Part shown: piece after piece, positions 17,095 through 25,074 of the stretch
How positions within the stretch are numbered: the first letter of the stretch is position 1
Layout: each line of letters begins with the position of its first letter
Source of the DNA: Lactobacillales bacterium
GTDB taxonomy: Bacteria > Bacillota > Bacilli > Lactobacillales > Streptococcaceae
DNA: 39,777 nucleotides
Assembly: GCA_031288715.1 (NCBI GenBank)
Contig: JAITQW010000031.1
Span: 1 to 39,777 of the forward strand
Direction of reading: 5' to 3'
The notes under the pieces: model-generated
What the model was told of the DNA's origin: nothing
The model's input: the letters and a program-made list of their open reading frames with translations, nothing else
The model's database searches: none
Program-made: the position numbers and the translations under genes

Positions 17095-17280
17095 TTAAAT
17101 TGCTGGTGCAACTGCTAATTTTGCGATGCTTAAACCTAGTACATTGCAAAAAGCAAAAGCAGCCCAACCACCCAATGCAACAGCTCCGGAGCCAATTACA
17201 AATTTATTATTTTTGTGAGTAGCACACCAAGTACCTTTTGCATCTACATGAATCTCAGGTTTTTCCATTTTTTTCATCAT
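17095..17280 (-). CDS. Putative RiPP precursor peptide
   Basis: This small gene encodes 61 residues from ATG 17280 (or 60 from ATG 17277), with a near-perfect AAAGGAGGTGGG site directly upstream. The N-terminal third is charged (MMKKMEKPEIHVDAKG), like a leader. The middle reads GTWCATHKNNKFVIGSG. The last 30 residues are hydrophobic and rich in Ala, Gly and Leu, with a second Cys and a PAI end. There are only two cysteines and no classic signal peptide. The segment KNNKFVIGSG is close to KENRWILGSG near the end of the Bacillus epipeptide precursor EpeX/YydF, here followed by a longer tail. It lies 31 nt after a permease gene in the same operon, and the radical SAM gene follows. No named family is recognised; the precursor role is inferred from size, translation signal and context. 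Confidence 0.7.
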   Translation of the reverse strand: MMKKMEKPEIHVDAKGTWCATHKNNKFVIGSGAVALGGWAAFAFCNVLGLSIAKLAVAPAI

Positions 17281-17317
17281 TCCCACCTCCTTTCATTATG
17301 TATCAGATAAGCCACAT

Positions 17318-18016
17318 TCACATTTCTTTGTGTTTAAAAATTTGAAGTGATAAATAAATGGAAAGGAGTAAAAAAAGAGTGGTGAATGAAAAGGTTTGAG
17401 TTGCTATCGGAAGTTTATTTAGTGAATAAAATAGCTTCTCTCCAAATCTGTTATATGTACTAAAATTGCTATTGTTATTTCCAGTAGTCGACAATGCGAT
17501 AATAGAAAAAACAGGGAGATAACCAACAGCACAACCTATGTAGAAATTCTTAAACCAAAAAGAAATGGGAATGAGGATGCTCATTGTTGGGGTATACATG
17601 ATGTAAGATAATAAAAGTATGGGAAGAATTTCTAAATAAGAAATTTTACAAAAGCTTATTAAGTATAGAAATGTACTGAATAAAATGCATAAAAAAATTA
17701 CTAAGACCAAAAAATATCTTGCAAGAACAATATCCTGTCTTTTGTAGCGTGTAGTAATTAATAATTTCATACCATTTTGATGATAAGTATTTGAAAAAAA
17801 AAGAAGAAGAAATATAAAAATACTGTAGTAAACAATTTGCATTGAAATAGTATTCGCTGCTTTTTCAGAAACATTAGCAGAGACATAATTTGGCTCCATT
17901 AGGCATAAAGAACAGTCCATTACAGCAGGCATGAAGAAGAATAATGCTATATAGAAAAGGAGGAGGTATTTTGTAATTATTACATCTTTAAGAAATAAAT
18001 TTATGTATTTTTTCAT
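17318..18016 (-). CDS. ABC-2-like integral membrane permease
   Basis: The 232-residue protein is almost entirely hydrophobic, with about six membrane segments. It shares the internal signature TTRYKRQDIVLARY with the plus-strand permease at 21545-22195 (TTKYRRRDIIISRY), so the two are paralogues and may form a heterodimer. It is the first gene of the minus-strand arm and ends 37 nt before the peptide start. No ATPase gene adjoins it on this strand. The nearest fitting one is the divergent ATPase at 20667. A role in export of, or protection from, the peptide is inferred. Confidence 0.7.
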   Translation of the reverse strand: MKKYINLFLKDVIITKYLLLFYIALFFFMPAVMDCSLCLMEPNYVSANVSEKAANTISMQIVYYSIFIFLLLFFSNTYHQNGMKLLITTRYKRQDIVLARYFLVLVIFLCILFSTFLYLISFCKISYLEILPILLLSYIMYTPTMSILIPISFWFKNFYIGCAVGYLPVFSIIALSTTGNNNSNFSTYNRFGEKLFYSLNKLPIATQTFSFTTLFLLLSIYLSLQIFKHKEM

Positions 18017-18093
18017 ATGGAGAACTCTCAGTCTTAGAACGTATTTATTTAGTTACAAAATTTTATAAAAAGACTCCCCAATGACTTCTTTAA

Positions 18094-18102
18094 TGCTATA
18101 AT
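18094..18102 (+). promoter_or_regulatory. Extended -10 promoter for the tldD arm
   Basis: TGCTATAAT is a perfect extended -10 element (TG-N-TATAAT) in the divergent region between the two arms. No good -35 is present, as is common for this class. The leader before tldD would be about 155 nt. Confidence 0.5.
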
Positions 18103-18263
18103 AAACGAAGATTTCTGAAAGTCAACACGAAAAGAGATTATTATATTTATTTTTGTAAACTTAAATATATAGCTCTATAAAGCATTTTAGTAGCTATTTT
18201 TTATTTTACAATTATGGATCGATGTTTCAGTTAACAGATTATAATAGGTACGGAGGATGCATG

Positions 18264-19451
18264 ATGACAATTTATCAGCAAAGTGTGGTTGAAGAAAACT
18301 ATACTTTTATGGAAGGGGATTGGGACTATCAAATAATTTCAGAAAGTGGGTTAAGACAGGAAAGAGAGACGTGGTCGAACGTAGACACTTGTGATAATTT
18401 ATTCAATTTTTCTGAAAGAAGTTTGACCATTGATCGGGAAATAGTCAAAGAAATTCATCAATTTATTCCGTCTATCTATCAAGAGGTCAGGCATCAAAAT
18501 CTCAAATTTTCTTATAAAATGTTGCTTCACAATGAAAAACTTGCGATTGATACGAAATATGATGACAGGTCCTATGGTTTTACCAGAGTTGTGATTAGTG
18601 ATGGTGCTAACAATGCTTATATGGATGATATTACTTTGGTAAATGATCATAAGTTTGATTTAAAAGAAGAGATTCAAAAAACAGTAACTGCAAATTTGAA
18701 TGCTGCCAAATTAAAATCGACTTCCCACTTTGAGCATGTTCACTTTGATCATAAATCACTGATTTTCTCGAATCAAGCAATCGGATATTTCATTCATGAA
18801 ATTCTTGGACATATGTTAGAAAGTGATTTTTATACTGGTTTTAAAGTCATTTCAGATGATATAAAAATTTCAAAAAAACTAACGGTGACAGATGGTGTCA
18901 AAGGATTAGAAGGGATCATTGGCTTAAATACATACGATGATATGGGTGAAGAAATTGAAGAGGTTGTGTTAGTTTGTGATGGTAAAATCAAAAATATTCT
19001 TGCTGACAAAAAAGAAGATTCTTTTGATCACAAACTTTACGGTGTATCTCGAAGAAGTGATTATCATTTTACTGTGATGCCGCGAATGCGTGGGACGGTG
19101 ATACAACCCTTCGATCCTCTTTGCCAAGAAGAAATCATTGCAAAATACCGTGAGGCAATTTTTATTGAAAAAGTTTATGTTGGCAATGTGGACCCTGCTA
19201 CGGGTAATTATCAGTTGTTTGGAAACGGTCTGGTTGTTTGCAATGGAGAGCTTTCATCAGAGCGAATTTTGAATCTTAAAATTTCGGGAAATATTTTAGA
19301 AGATCTTGATCGTTTTGAATACATCGGAAATGATGTGAATGTAACTGGGAGTTTTTGTGGTAAGCTTGATCAAATGGTTCGAGTGGCAAGTGGTGGTCCT
19401 ACTGCAAGCTTAGTAAATATGAACATGGAAGGTGATGTGTATCGTGTGTAA
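18264..19451 (+). CDS. TldD-like zinc metalloprotease subunit
   Basis: The 395-residue protein belongs to the TldD/PmbA family. The metal-binding HExxxH motif is present as HEILGH, followed by the acidic LESDFY. Family blocks around VCDGKIKNILADK and GVSRRSDYHFTVMPRMRGT also fit TldD. In E. coli, TldD with TldE forms the protease that removes the leader of microcin B17. I chose ATG 18264 (or 18261) because GGAGG lies just upstream; an open frame to 18222 lacks any site. It overlaps the next gene by 8 bp, so the TldD and TldE products are probably made together. In this setting it is the best candidate for leader or proteolytic processing of the small peptide. Confidence 0.85.
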   Translation: MTIYQQSVVEENYTFMEGDWDYQIISESGLRQERETWSNVDTCDNLFNFSERSLTIDREIVKEIHQFIPSIYQEVRHQNLKFSYKMLLHNEKLAIDTKYDDRSYGFTRVVISDGANNAYMDDITLVNDHKFDLKEEIQKTVTANLNAAKLKSTSHFEHVHFDHKSLIFSNQAIGYFIHEILGHMLESDFYTGFKVISDDIKISKKLTVTDGVKGLEGIIGLNTYDDMGEEIEEVVLVCDGKIKNILADKKEDSFDHKLYGVSRRSDYHFTVMPRMRGTVIQPFDPLCQEEIIAKYREAIFIEKVYVGNVDPATGNYQLFGNGLVVCNGELSSERILNLKISGNILEDLDRFEYIGNDVNVTGSFCGKLDQMVRVASGGPTASLVNMNMEGDVYRV

Positions 19452-20697
19452 AGTGGTGAAATCTTTGTGCTTAGCTGGAATTAAAAATTATAAGATGATT
19501 GTAAAAGATAAGATCCGTTTTTCTTACAGAAAATTTGAACAAAAGCCTATGACAGAATTTGTCAAGGAACTTAATATTACTGTTATATTTGAAACTCCCA
19601 AAGGGAGTGTGACTAAATTTGTCATCTCTAAGGAAGAATCTGATGAAAATATAAGTGAAATGATCAGAAGCTGTATTGAAAATACAACCAATACAGATAC
19701 AGAGGATCTTTGTATTGATGATTTTTCAGAAGTTAATTTTTCGGAAAATGATTTTTATAAAACAAGTTTCTTGCAATTTGACCCTGAGCTGTACCATTTT
19801 TGGATAGAGAATCAACTAGAAGGTCATGAAAATTTAGGTGTTTTTTACAAAATAGAACTCTATCGTTATCAATTGATGACTTCAAAAGGAGATTTTGAAC
19901 AATTTTTCGTAGATTCAGATCTTTTTTATTTTGATCCAGCAAATCCTGAAAAATTTTATTCAGGGAAACATAAGTTTTTAAATGATAATTGGTTTGATGA
20001 CTTGGTGGAAGAGAATCACCAGAAACTTAGCTTTAATCACGATGGAAAGAAAATGATACTTACCAAAGAAGCGCTGGCTACCTTTCTTGAAAACTATGTT
20101 CGCCTTTTTTATGCAGATTACATATACTTTAATCATACAGGATGTAAATTATTGGATGATTTAAACAAAGAAGTGTTTTCTGCAAATTTCAATCTTATTT
20201 CTTTGCCTTATGAAGGGATTATTTTTGATGCTGAAGGTACGAAAATTAGAGAACATTTTCTTATAAAAAACGGTCAAATTGTGGGATTTATCTGTAATGG
20301 AAGTTATTCAAAATATCTTCAAATTGAAAACTCTGGTAATTCAAGTTTGAATCAAGAAACTCCTATTTCACATCAAAGAATCAAGGCGACTTTTAACGAG
20401 GATGTTACTGATTCATATGAAGATGTATCTTATCGAATGGTAGCGTTTGAAAATTTAGTATATGATTCTTATCAAGAAATATTTATGGGTGTAGTTCTTT
20501 CACATGATGGACAGAAATTTGATTTGCAATTTAAAACAGAGGATATTTTAAATGATGCTATTCCCATGAGTCGTGGTGAATGGGTCAATGAGTCTTGCTT
20601 TTGCCAGGATATAAAAATTCCGATATTCGAAGGAATGAAAAATCAAAAGGTGGATGAGGAGACATTATGGGAAAAACAAGCAGTGAAAACATCTTAG
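19444..20697 (+). CDS. TldE/PmbA-like partner subunit
   Basis: The 417-residue protein carries the C-terminal TldD/PmbA fold. Examples are PYEGIIFDAEGTKIREHFLI followed by KNGQIVGFICNGSYSKY. It has no HExxxH motif, as expected for the non-catalytic TldE subunit that completes the protease barrel. GTG 19444 has GGAAGGTGA 8 nt upstream inside the tldD end; GTG 19453 or 19456 are alternatives. It overlaps tldD at its start and the ATPase gene by 31 bp at its end, tying the four plus-strand genes into one unit. Confidence 0.75.
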   Translation: MCKVVKSLCLAGIKNYKMIVKDKIRFSYRKFEQKPMTEFVKELNITVIFETPKGSVTKFVISKEESDENISEMIRSCIENTTNTDTEDLCIDDFSEVNFSENDFYKTSFLQFDPELYHFWIENQLEGHENLGVFYKIELYRYQLMTSKGDFEQFFVDSDLFYFDPANPEKFYSGKHKFLNDNWFDDLVEENHQKLSFNHDGKKMILTKEALATFLENYVRLFYADYIYFNHTGCKLLDDLNKEVFSANFNLISLPYEGIIFDAEGTKIREHFLIKNGQIVGFICNGSYSKYLQIENSGNSSLNQETPISHQRIKATFNEDVTDSYEDVSYRMVAFENLVYDSYQEIFMGVVLSHDGQKFDLQFKTEDILNDAIPMSRGEWVNESCFCQDIKIPIFEGMKNQKVDEETLWEKQAVKTS

Positions 20698-21545
20698 AAG
20701 TCGTAAATTTAACGAAAAGATATGATCATTTCTGCCTTAATTCCATCAATTTTTCAATTAAAAAAGGAACAGTTACTGGTTTTATTGGGATTAATGGGGC
20801 AGGAAAAACAACGACCATCAAAGCTATCGCAGGTCTTGTGATTCCAGATTCTGGGGAAATTCACATTTTCGGAGAAGTTATGAATTCGAAAAATGAAGGT
20901 ACACTTCGTGATCGAATGGGATTTTTGCTAGATGGGGAGTATTTTTATCCAGATCTTAGTGTAAAAAAACAAGCTGAAATATTTTCTCATGGGTACTCTT
21001 ATTGGGATCAGGAAAAATTTGCTACCTTTATTAAGCGTTTTGATCTGCCTTTAAAGCAGAAATTAAAAGAACTTTCACGAGGGATGAAGATGAAATTCTC
21101 GCTTGCGCTTGCGTTATCTCATCATGCAGAACTACTGATTATGGATGAGCCGACAAGTGGTCTTGACCCATTAGTTCGTGAAGAATTTTTGACGATTATC
21201 AAAGATTTAGCAAAAGAAGGAGTGAGCGTTCTCTTTTCATCTCATATTACCTCAGATCTGGAAAAGATTGCTGATAGGATTGTTTTTATTCATAAAGGTG
21301 AGGTTATCTTAAATGAGGACATCCATACCTTGAAATCTTCTTACTTTACTGTGGTGGGAGATACAGAACTAAATAATGATGAGCATCGAAAAATATTCCT
21401 TAAAGTTACTGAAAACAATGGGGAAGTTAGAGGAATTTTCAAAGGAAAAGAGGATTTCGTGAAAGAAAAATTTGCAAAACTTCAAATTTTGCATTCAACG
21501 ATCGAAGAAATTATGTTGGCTACCATATCGGGAGGCGCTGATTGA
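20667..21545 (+). CDS. ABC transporter ATP-binding protein
   Basis: The 292-residue ATPase has Walker A GINGAGKTT, a signature reading LSRGMKMKFSLA, Walker B LLIMDEPTSGLD and a switch histidine in SSHITSDLE. This layout is that of BcrA/YtrB-like ATPases, which often serve peptide export or immunity. The start follows GAGGAG. Its stop overlaps the permease start in TGATG. It can serve the adjacent 216-residue permease, and perhaps the related minus-strand permease too. Confidence 0.9.
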   Translation: MGKTSSENILEVVNLTKRYDHFCLNSINFSIKKGTVTGFIGINGAGKTTTIKAIAGLVIPDSGEIHIFGEVMNSKNEGTLRDRMGFLLDGEYFYPDLSVKKQAEIFSHGYSYWDQEKFATFIKRFDLPLKQKLKELSRGMKMKFSLALALSHHAELLIMDEPTSGLDPLVREEFLTIIKDLAKEGVSVLFSSHITSDLEKIADRIVFIHKGEVILNEDIHTLKSSYFTVVGDTELNNDEHRKIFLKVTENNGEVRGIFKGKEDFVKEKFAKLQILHSTIEEIMLATISGGAD

Positions 21546-22195
21546 TGAGCAAATATCTTTCCCTCTTAGTTAAAGAAATTAATGTTCATAAAAAGGATTT
21601 TTTATTGATCCCCTATGTGGTGATTATGTTATTTTTTGCCAATAAAATGAATTTTATCTCCATGGGCACTTTAAATCAAATCATTTTAAATTTGAATTTT
21701 TTTATCCCTGCTATTCTTTTCTTTTTAGTTAAGATGGAAGAAAATCAATCTTCAGGACTGAATTCTCTTTTAACTACAAAATATAGGAGGCGTGATATTA
21801 TTATTTCAAGATACAATTTCACGTTATTATTTGCTATTATTGTTTTTTTAGTTAATGAAATGATGATTTTTGTTTGCTTGATCACAGATAAAACGAATGA
21901 AAATACAATGAATTTTTCACTCTTTTATTTTGGTGGTTGTTTTCTTTTGATAGGTATTTTTTCTTCTATTTTGTTGTTTCTTAGTTTTTCTTTTAATATT
22001 CCTTCATTTGCCATTTCAGCCATCTTTACCTCTACAATATTTTCTCAAGTATTTAATTTTTTAATCAGTAAATATTCATTTCAGCGTTGTTTTCGAGATT
22101 TTTTGATTTTTTTAGTCGAAATTTTTTTGGCCTATGGAATGATTTCTGCTTTTGTGTGTATAACAGAACGAGTTTTTAGTAAGAAAGATTTGTAA
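21545..22195 (+). CDS. ABC-2-like integral membrane permease
   Basis: This 216-residue hydrophobic protein has about six membrane segments and ends in a short basic-acidic tail (FSKKDL). The cytoplasmic signature TTKYRRRDIIISRY is shared with the 232-residue minus-strand permease. The start ATG overlaps the ATPase stop by one base, with GGGAGG 9 nt upstream. It is the last gene of the plus-strand arm. Confidence 0.75.
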   Translation: MSKYLSLLVKEINVHKKDFLLIPYVVIMLFFANKMNFISMGTLNQIILNLNFFIPAILFFLVKMEENQSSGLNSLLTTKYRRRDIIISRYNFTLLFAIIVFLVNEMMIFVCLITDKTNENTMNFSLFYFGGCFLLIGIFSSILLFLSFSFNIPSFAISAIFTSTIFSQVFNFLISKYSFQRCFRDFLIFLVEIFLAYGMISAFVCITERVFSKKDL

Positions 22196-22572
22196 CCATC
22201 AAACGAAATATAATGTACATTTCTCAACCATTATGAATAATTATTGTAAACTAGAAGCTATTTTAATAATGTTATATCGTTAAAAATAGATGAATATGAA
22301 CTTATAATAAATTTTTGTGCTTATCTCCTATTATTATCTTTTCCGTACACTATTTTCAATTTCCGTGCATCCAAATTATATTAGGCTTACTTTGTGGATT
22401 GTAAAATGTTTTATGGGTGGCTAAGTTCATTTTACAATCCACCTATGTTAAAATTTGTACTGATAATACATGAAATGTGATAGATTTTAGGTAGAATGTA
22501 TCTTTCGACGCGCAAAAATTTCATCTATGTATAAAGAGATTATAATAGGGTATAGGGAGAAAGAGACTTAGT
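22196..22572 (+). other. Intergenic region with long hairpin and candidate prfA promoter
   Basis: No gene is seen. A perfect 15-bp inverted repeat (GTGGATTGTAAAATG at 22394-22408, its complement at 22428-22442) has a 19-nt loop and no U-run. Nearer prfA, TTTCAT at 22519-22524 and TATAAT at 22541-22546 (16-nt spacer) could form the promoter. Confidence 0.5.
22394..22442. repeat. Perfect 15-bp inverted repeat related to the hairpin at 26090
   Basis: The complement of the right arm reads GATTGTAAAATGAACTT. The left arm of the hairpin at 26090-26170 reads GATTGTAAAGTGAACTT, 16 of 17 identical. The two look like members of one repeat family. Confidence 0.5.
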
Positions 22573-23646
22573 ATGTACGACCAATTGCAATCGGTAGAAG
22601 ACAGATATGAAGAGTTAGGAGAATTGTTATCGGATCCAGAAGTGATTTTGGATACGAAGCGTTTTTTTGCGCTGTCAAAAGAGGAAGCAAGTCTTCGAGA
22701 GAAAGTAGAGGTATATCGTCGCTATAAGAAAGTGATCCAGCAAATTGAAGAGGCCGAAAGCCTTTTAAGTGAGAGTGTGGATGACGATATGGTAGAGATG
22801 GCTAAAGAAGAGCTTTATGAAGGTAAGAAGGAAAAATCTTTGTTAGAAAATCAGATAAAGATTTTACTTATTCCTAAAGATCCTAATGATGATAAGAATA
22901 TTTTAATGGAGATTCGTGGAGCGGCAGGTGGAGACGAGGCACAGTTGTTTGCTGGTAATCTTTTAACAATGTACACTAGGTATGCGGAATCTCAGAGATG
23001 GAAAGTAGAGGTCATGGAAGCTAGTGTGACTGGAATTGGTGGCTACAAGGAAGTGATTTTGATGATTACAGGTGATAGTGTCTATTCTAAGTTGAAATAT
23101 GAATCGGGAGCTCATAGAGTTCAGCGAATACCTACTACAGAGTCTCAAGGACGTGTTCATACTTCGACAGCAACAGTTGTTGTTATGCCTGAAGCCCCAG
23201 AGGTTGAAGTTGAAATTGAAGAAAAAGATTTGCGTATAGATATTTATCACGCTTCTGGAGCAGGTGGACAGCATGTAAATAAAACTGCTTCTGCAGTGCG
23301 GATTATTCATTTGCCTACGGGAATTAAGGTAGAAATGCAGGATGAGCGTTCGCAGCAAAAAAATCGTGATAAAGCGATGAAAATTTTGCGAACACGTGTG
23401 TATGATCATTTTGCAAGTGAGGCTCAGAGTGAGTATGATATGACTCGAAAGTCAGCTATAGGTACGGGAGATCGTTCTGAGCGAATTCGGACATATAATT
23501 TTCCGCAAAATAGAGTGACGGATCATCGGATTGGTTTGACAATTAAGAAATTGGATCAGATTTTATCTGGCAAGTTGGATGAAATTATTGATGCATTGGT
23601 GATGTATGATCAAACACAAAAATTGGAGGGATTGAATAATAATTGA
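22573..23646 (+). CDS. prfA: Peptide chain release factor 1
   Basis: RF1 recognises UAA and UAG and releases the finished protein. The 357-residue length is standard. The GGQ catalytic motif is in [17 protein letters not shown] contains the PxT-type codon-recognition tripeptide that separates RF1 from RF2. The start ATG 22573 follows GGGAGAAAG. It begins the usual prfA-prmC-tsaC series, although here a 323-nt gap with a gene remnant separates it from prmC, whose product methylates the GGQ glutamine. Confidence 0.97.
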   Translation: MYDQLQSVEDRYEELGELLSDPEVILDTKRFFALSKEEASLREKVEVYRRYKKVIQQIEEAESLLSESVDDDMVEMAKEELYEGKKEKSLLENQIKILLIPKDPNDDKNILMEIRGAAGGDEAQLFAGNLLTMYTRYAESQRWKVEVMEASVTGIGGYKEVILMITGDSVYSKLKYESGAHRVQRIPTTESQGRVHTSTATVVVMPEAPEVEVEIEEKDLRIDIYHASGAGGQHVNKTASAVRIIHLPTGIKVEMQDERSQQKNRDKAMKILRTRVYDHFASEAQSEYDMTRKSAIGTGDRSERIRTYNFPQNRVTDHRIGLTIKKLDQILSGKLDEIIDALVMYDQTQKLEGLNNN

Positions 23647-23697
23647 TGAGTAAAAACTATTTTTTGGTATGAGATGAAAGTTTTTATATATTTTTAA

Positions 23698-23871
23698 TTT
23701 TTTGCTCAATTTATTAAAATTTTTGCTTGGAGATGGTTATCAAATAAGTCCTCATTTTATGAATCTAATTTTGAACAATTTTTGGTGGCAGATACTTCTA
23801 AAATTCAACAACAACTGGGTTATAAAGAACCACTTTCAATACAAGAAGCTCTTTTAGATACAATTTCTTGA
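23698..23871 (+). pseudogene. C-terminal remnant of an NAD-dependent sugar epimerase-like gene
   Basis: An open stretch of 57 codons without a start ends in VADTSKIQQQLGYKEPLSI and a final EALLDTIS. That is the pattern found at the C-termini of extended short-chain dehydrogenase/epimerase proteins (D-T-S-K-I...LGY.P.S..E.L). Nothing of the Rossmann domain remains. It sits between prfA and prmC, genes that normally adjoin, so it marks an insertion later deleted. Confidence 0.55.
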
Positions 23872-23969
23872 GAGTTAGAATAGCTGAATTGATAGCAATC
23901 TTTTACATGGCTTTGACTTAGCAGAACATTAATGAGTGATTATTAAAATAGCCGTTGAGGGAGTAAAAG

Positions 23970-24833
23970 ATGAAAAAAACTTATTTTCAAGCGGTCAAAG
24001 ATTCTTCTTCACGAATTGATGCGGCAGGTCTAGATCCGATAGATGTGCAATTTGTTTTGATGGAGAGAAAGAATTGGGATAAGACACAGTGGGTCATGCA
24101 TTTGCATGAAGCTATTTCAAAAGAAGATTATCTGCAGCTTTTGAAGGATGAAGCGCAATTGTTGAACTATGTTCCTCCTCAGTATTTGATCGGCTCTGCC
24201 GAATTTTTTGGAAGACGTTTTAAGGTAACAAGAGATACACTTATTCCTCGGCCTGAGACGGAAGAATTGGTGCAGATGGCATTATCGAAAATTGATGCAA
24301 ATCGTTCATTAAAAGTTGTAGATATTGGTGTAGGTAGTGGTGTGATTGCGATTTCTTTAGCACTTGAGCGTTCAAATTGGCAGATGTGGGGAGTAGATCT
24401 TTACGAACGTGCGTTAGAAGTGGCAAAAGAAAACGGAGAAGCATTAAATGCCAATGTTCAATGGGTGTTAGGAGATGTTTTGAATCCATTTTTAAGAAAT
24501 GGCGGCAATGAGAAGTTTGATTTAATTATTTCAAACCCTCCTTATGTATCTTATGGGGAATGGAATTTGATGGATGTCAGTGTACGTCAGTATGAACCAA
24601 GAGAGGCTCTTTTTGCTGAGGATTATGGACTTGCTGTTTATCGGAAAATTGCAAAACAGGCGCCATTGTTGTTGAAAGATAGCGGAATTTTGCTGTTGGA
24701 AATAGGGTACGCTCAAGGCGAAGCTGTTTCTCAAATGATGGATAAGGCATTTGGAGAGGAGTGTAAAGTTGAGGTTTTGAACGATTTGTCTGGAAAGCCG
24801 CGAATGATCTGCGTTCATAAAAGTGAAACATGA
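23970..24833 (+). CDS. prmC: Release factor glutamine methyltransferase
   Basis: PrmC N5-methylates the glutamine of the GGQ motif in release factors using SAM. The 287-residue protein has the N-terminal helical domain, the SAM motif VVDIGVGSGVIAISLA and the catalytic NPPY in IISNPPYV. IPRPETEELV, preceding the SAM domain, is also conserved. The start ATG 23970 follows a GAGGGAG site. Its substrate gene prfA is just upstream. Confidence 0.95.
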   Translation: MKKTYFQAVKDSSSRIDAAGLDPIDVQFVLMERKNWDKTQWVMHLHEAISKEDYLQLLKDEAQLLNYVPPQYLIGSAEFFGRRFKVTRDTLIPRPETEELVQMALSKIDANRSLKVVDIGVGSGVIAISLALERSNWQMWGVDLYERALEVAKENGEALNANVQWVLGDVLNPFLRNGGNEKFDLIISNPPYVSYGEWNLMDVSVRQYEPREALFAEDYGLAVYRKIAKQAPLLLKDSGILLLEIGYAQGEAVSQMMDKAFGEECKVEVLNDLSGKPRMICVHKSET

Positions 24834-24835
24834 GT

Positions 24836-24864
24836 AAATATGTGCAAAAATTGCACATATTTTT
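24836..24864 (+). terminator. Terminator after prmC
   Basis: A perfect 12-bp stem (AAATATGTGCAA 24836-24847, TTGCACATATTT 24851-24862) has a 3-nt loop and runs on in T residues. It separates prmC from tsaC. Confidence 0.7.
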
Positions 24865-25074
24865 ACTGTCTGTTATATTTGAGCAATCCTATTTTTTATT
24901 TAAGTAAATATATTTTAGAGACTAAGCAAGAATTATTATCGCTTTTTGAAAACTATTTAGCAGGATATATATTTTGGTGCATAAAAATTTTTCAAAAATT
25001 TCATCCATAAAGTGATCCGGAAATTTTATTATACAAGGTTTTTAAGCATTCGAAAAAGAATGGAAGTTACAAAA

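Noticed and set aside
18222..18263. Longer N-terminus for TldD
   Set aside because: No ribosome binding site precedes ATG 18222, while GGAGG sits directly before ATG 18261/18264.
22963..23409. 148-codon open frame antisense to prfA
   Set aside because: It lies wholly within the conserved prfA gene, has low-complexity His/Ser/Arg-rich content and no ribosome binding site. It is a shadow of the prfA codon pattern.
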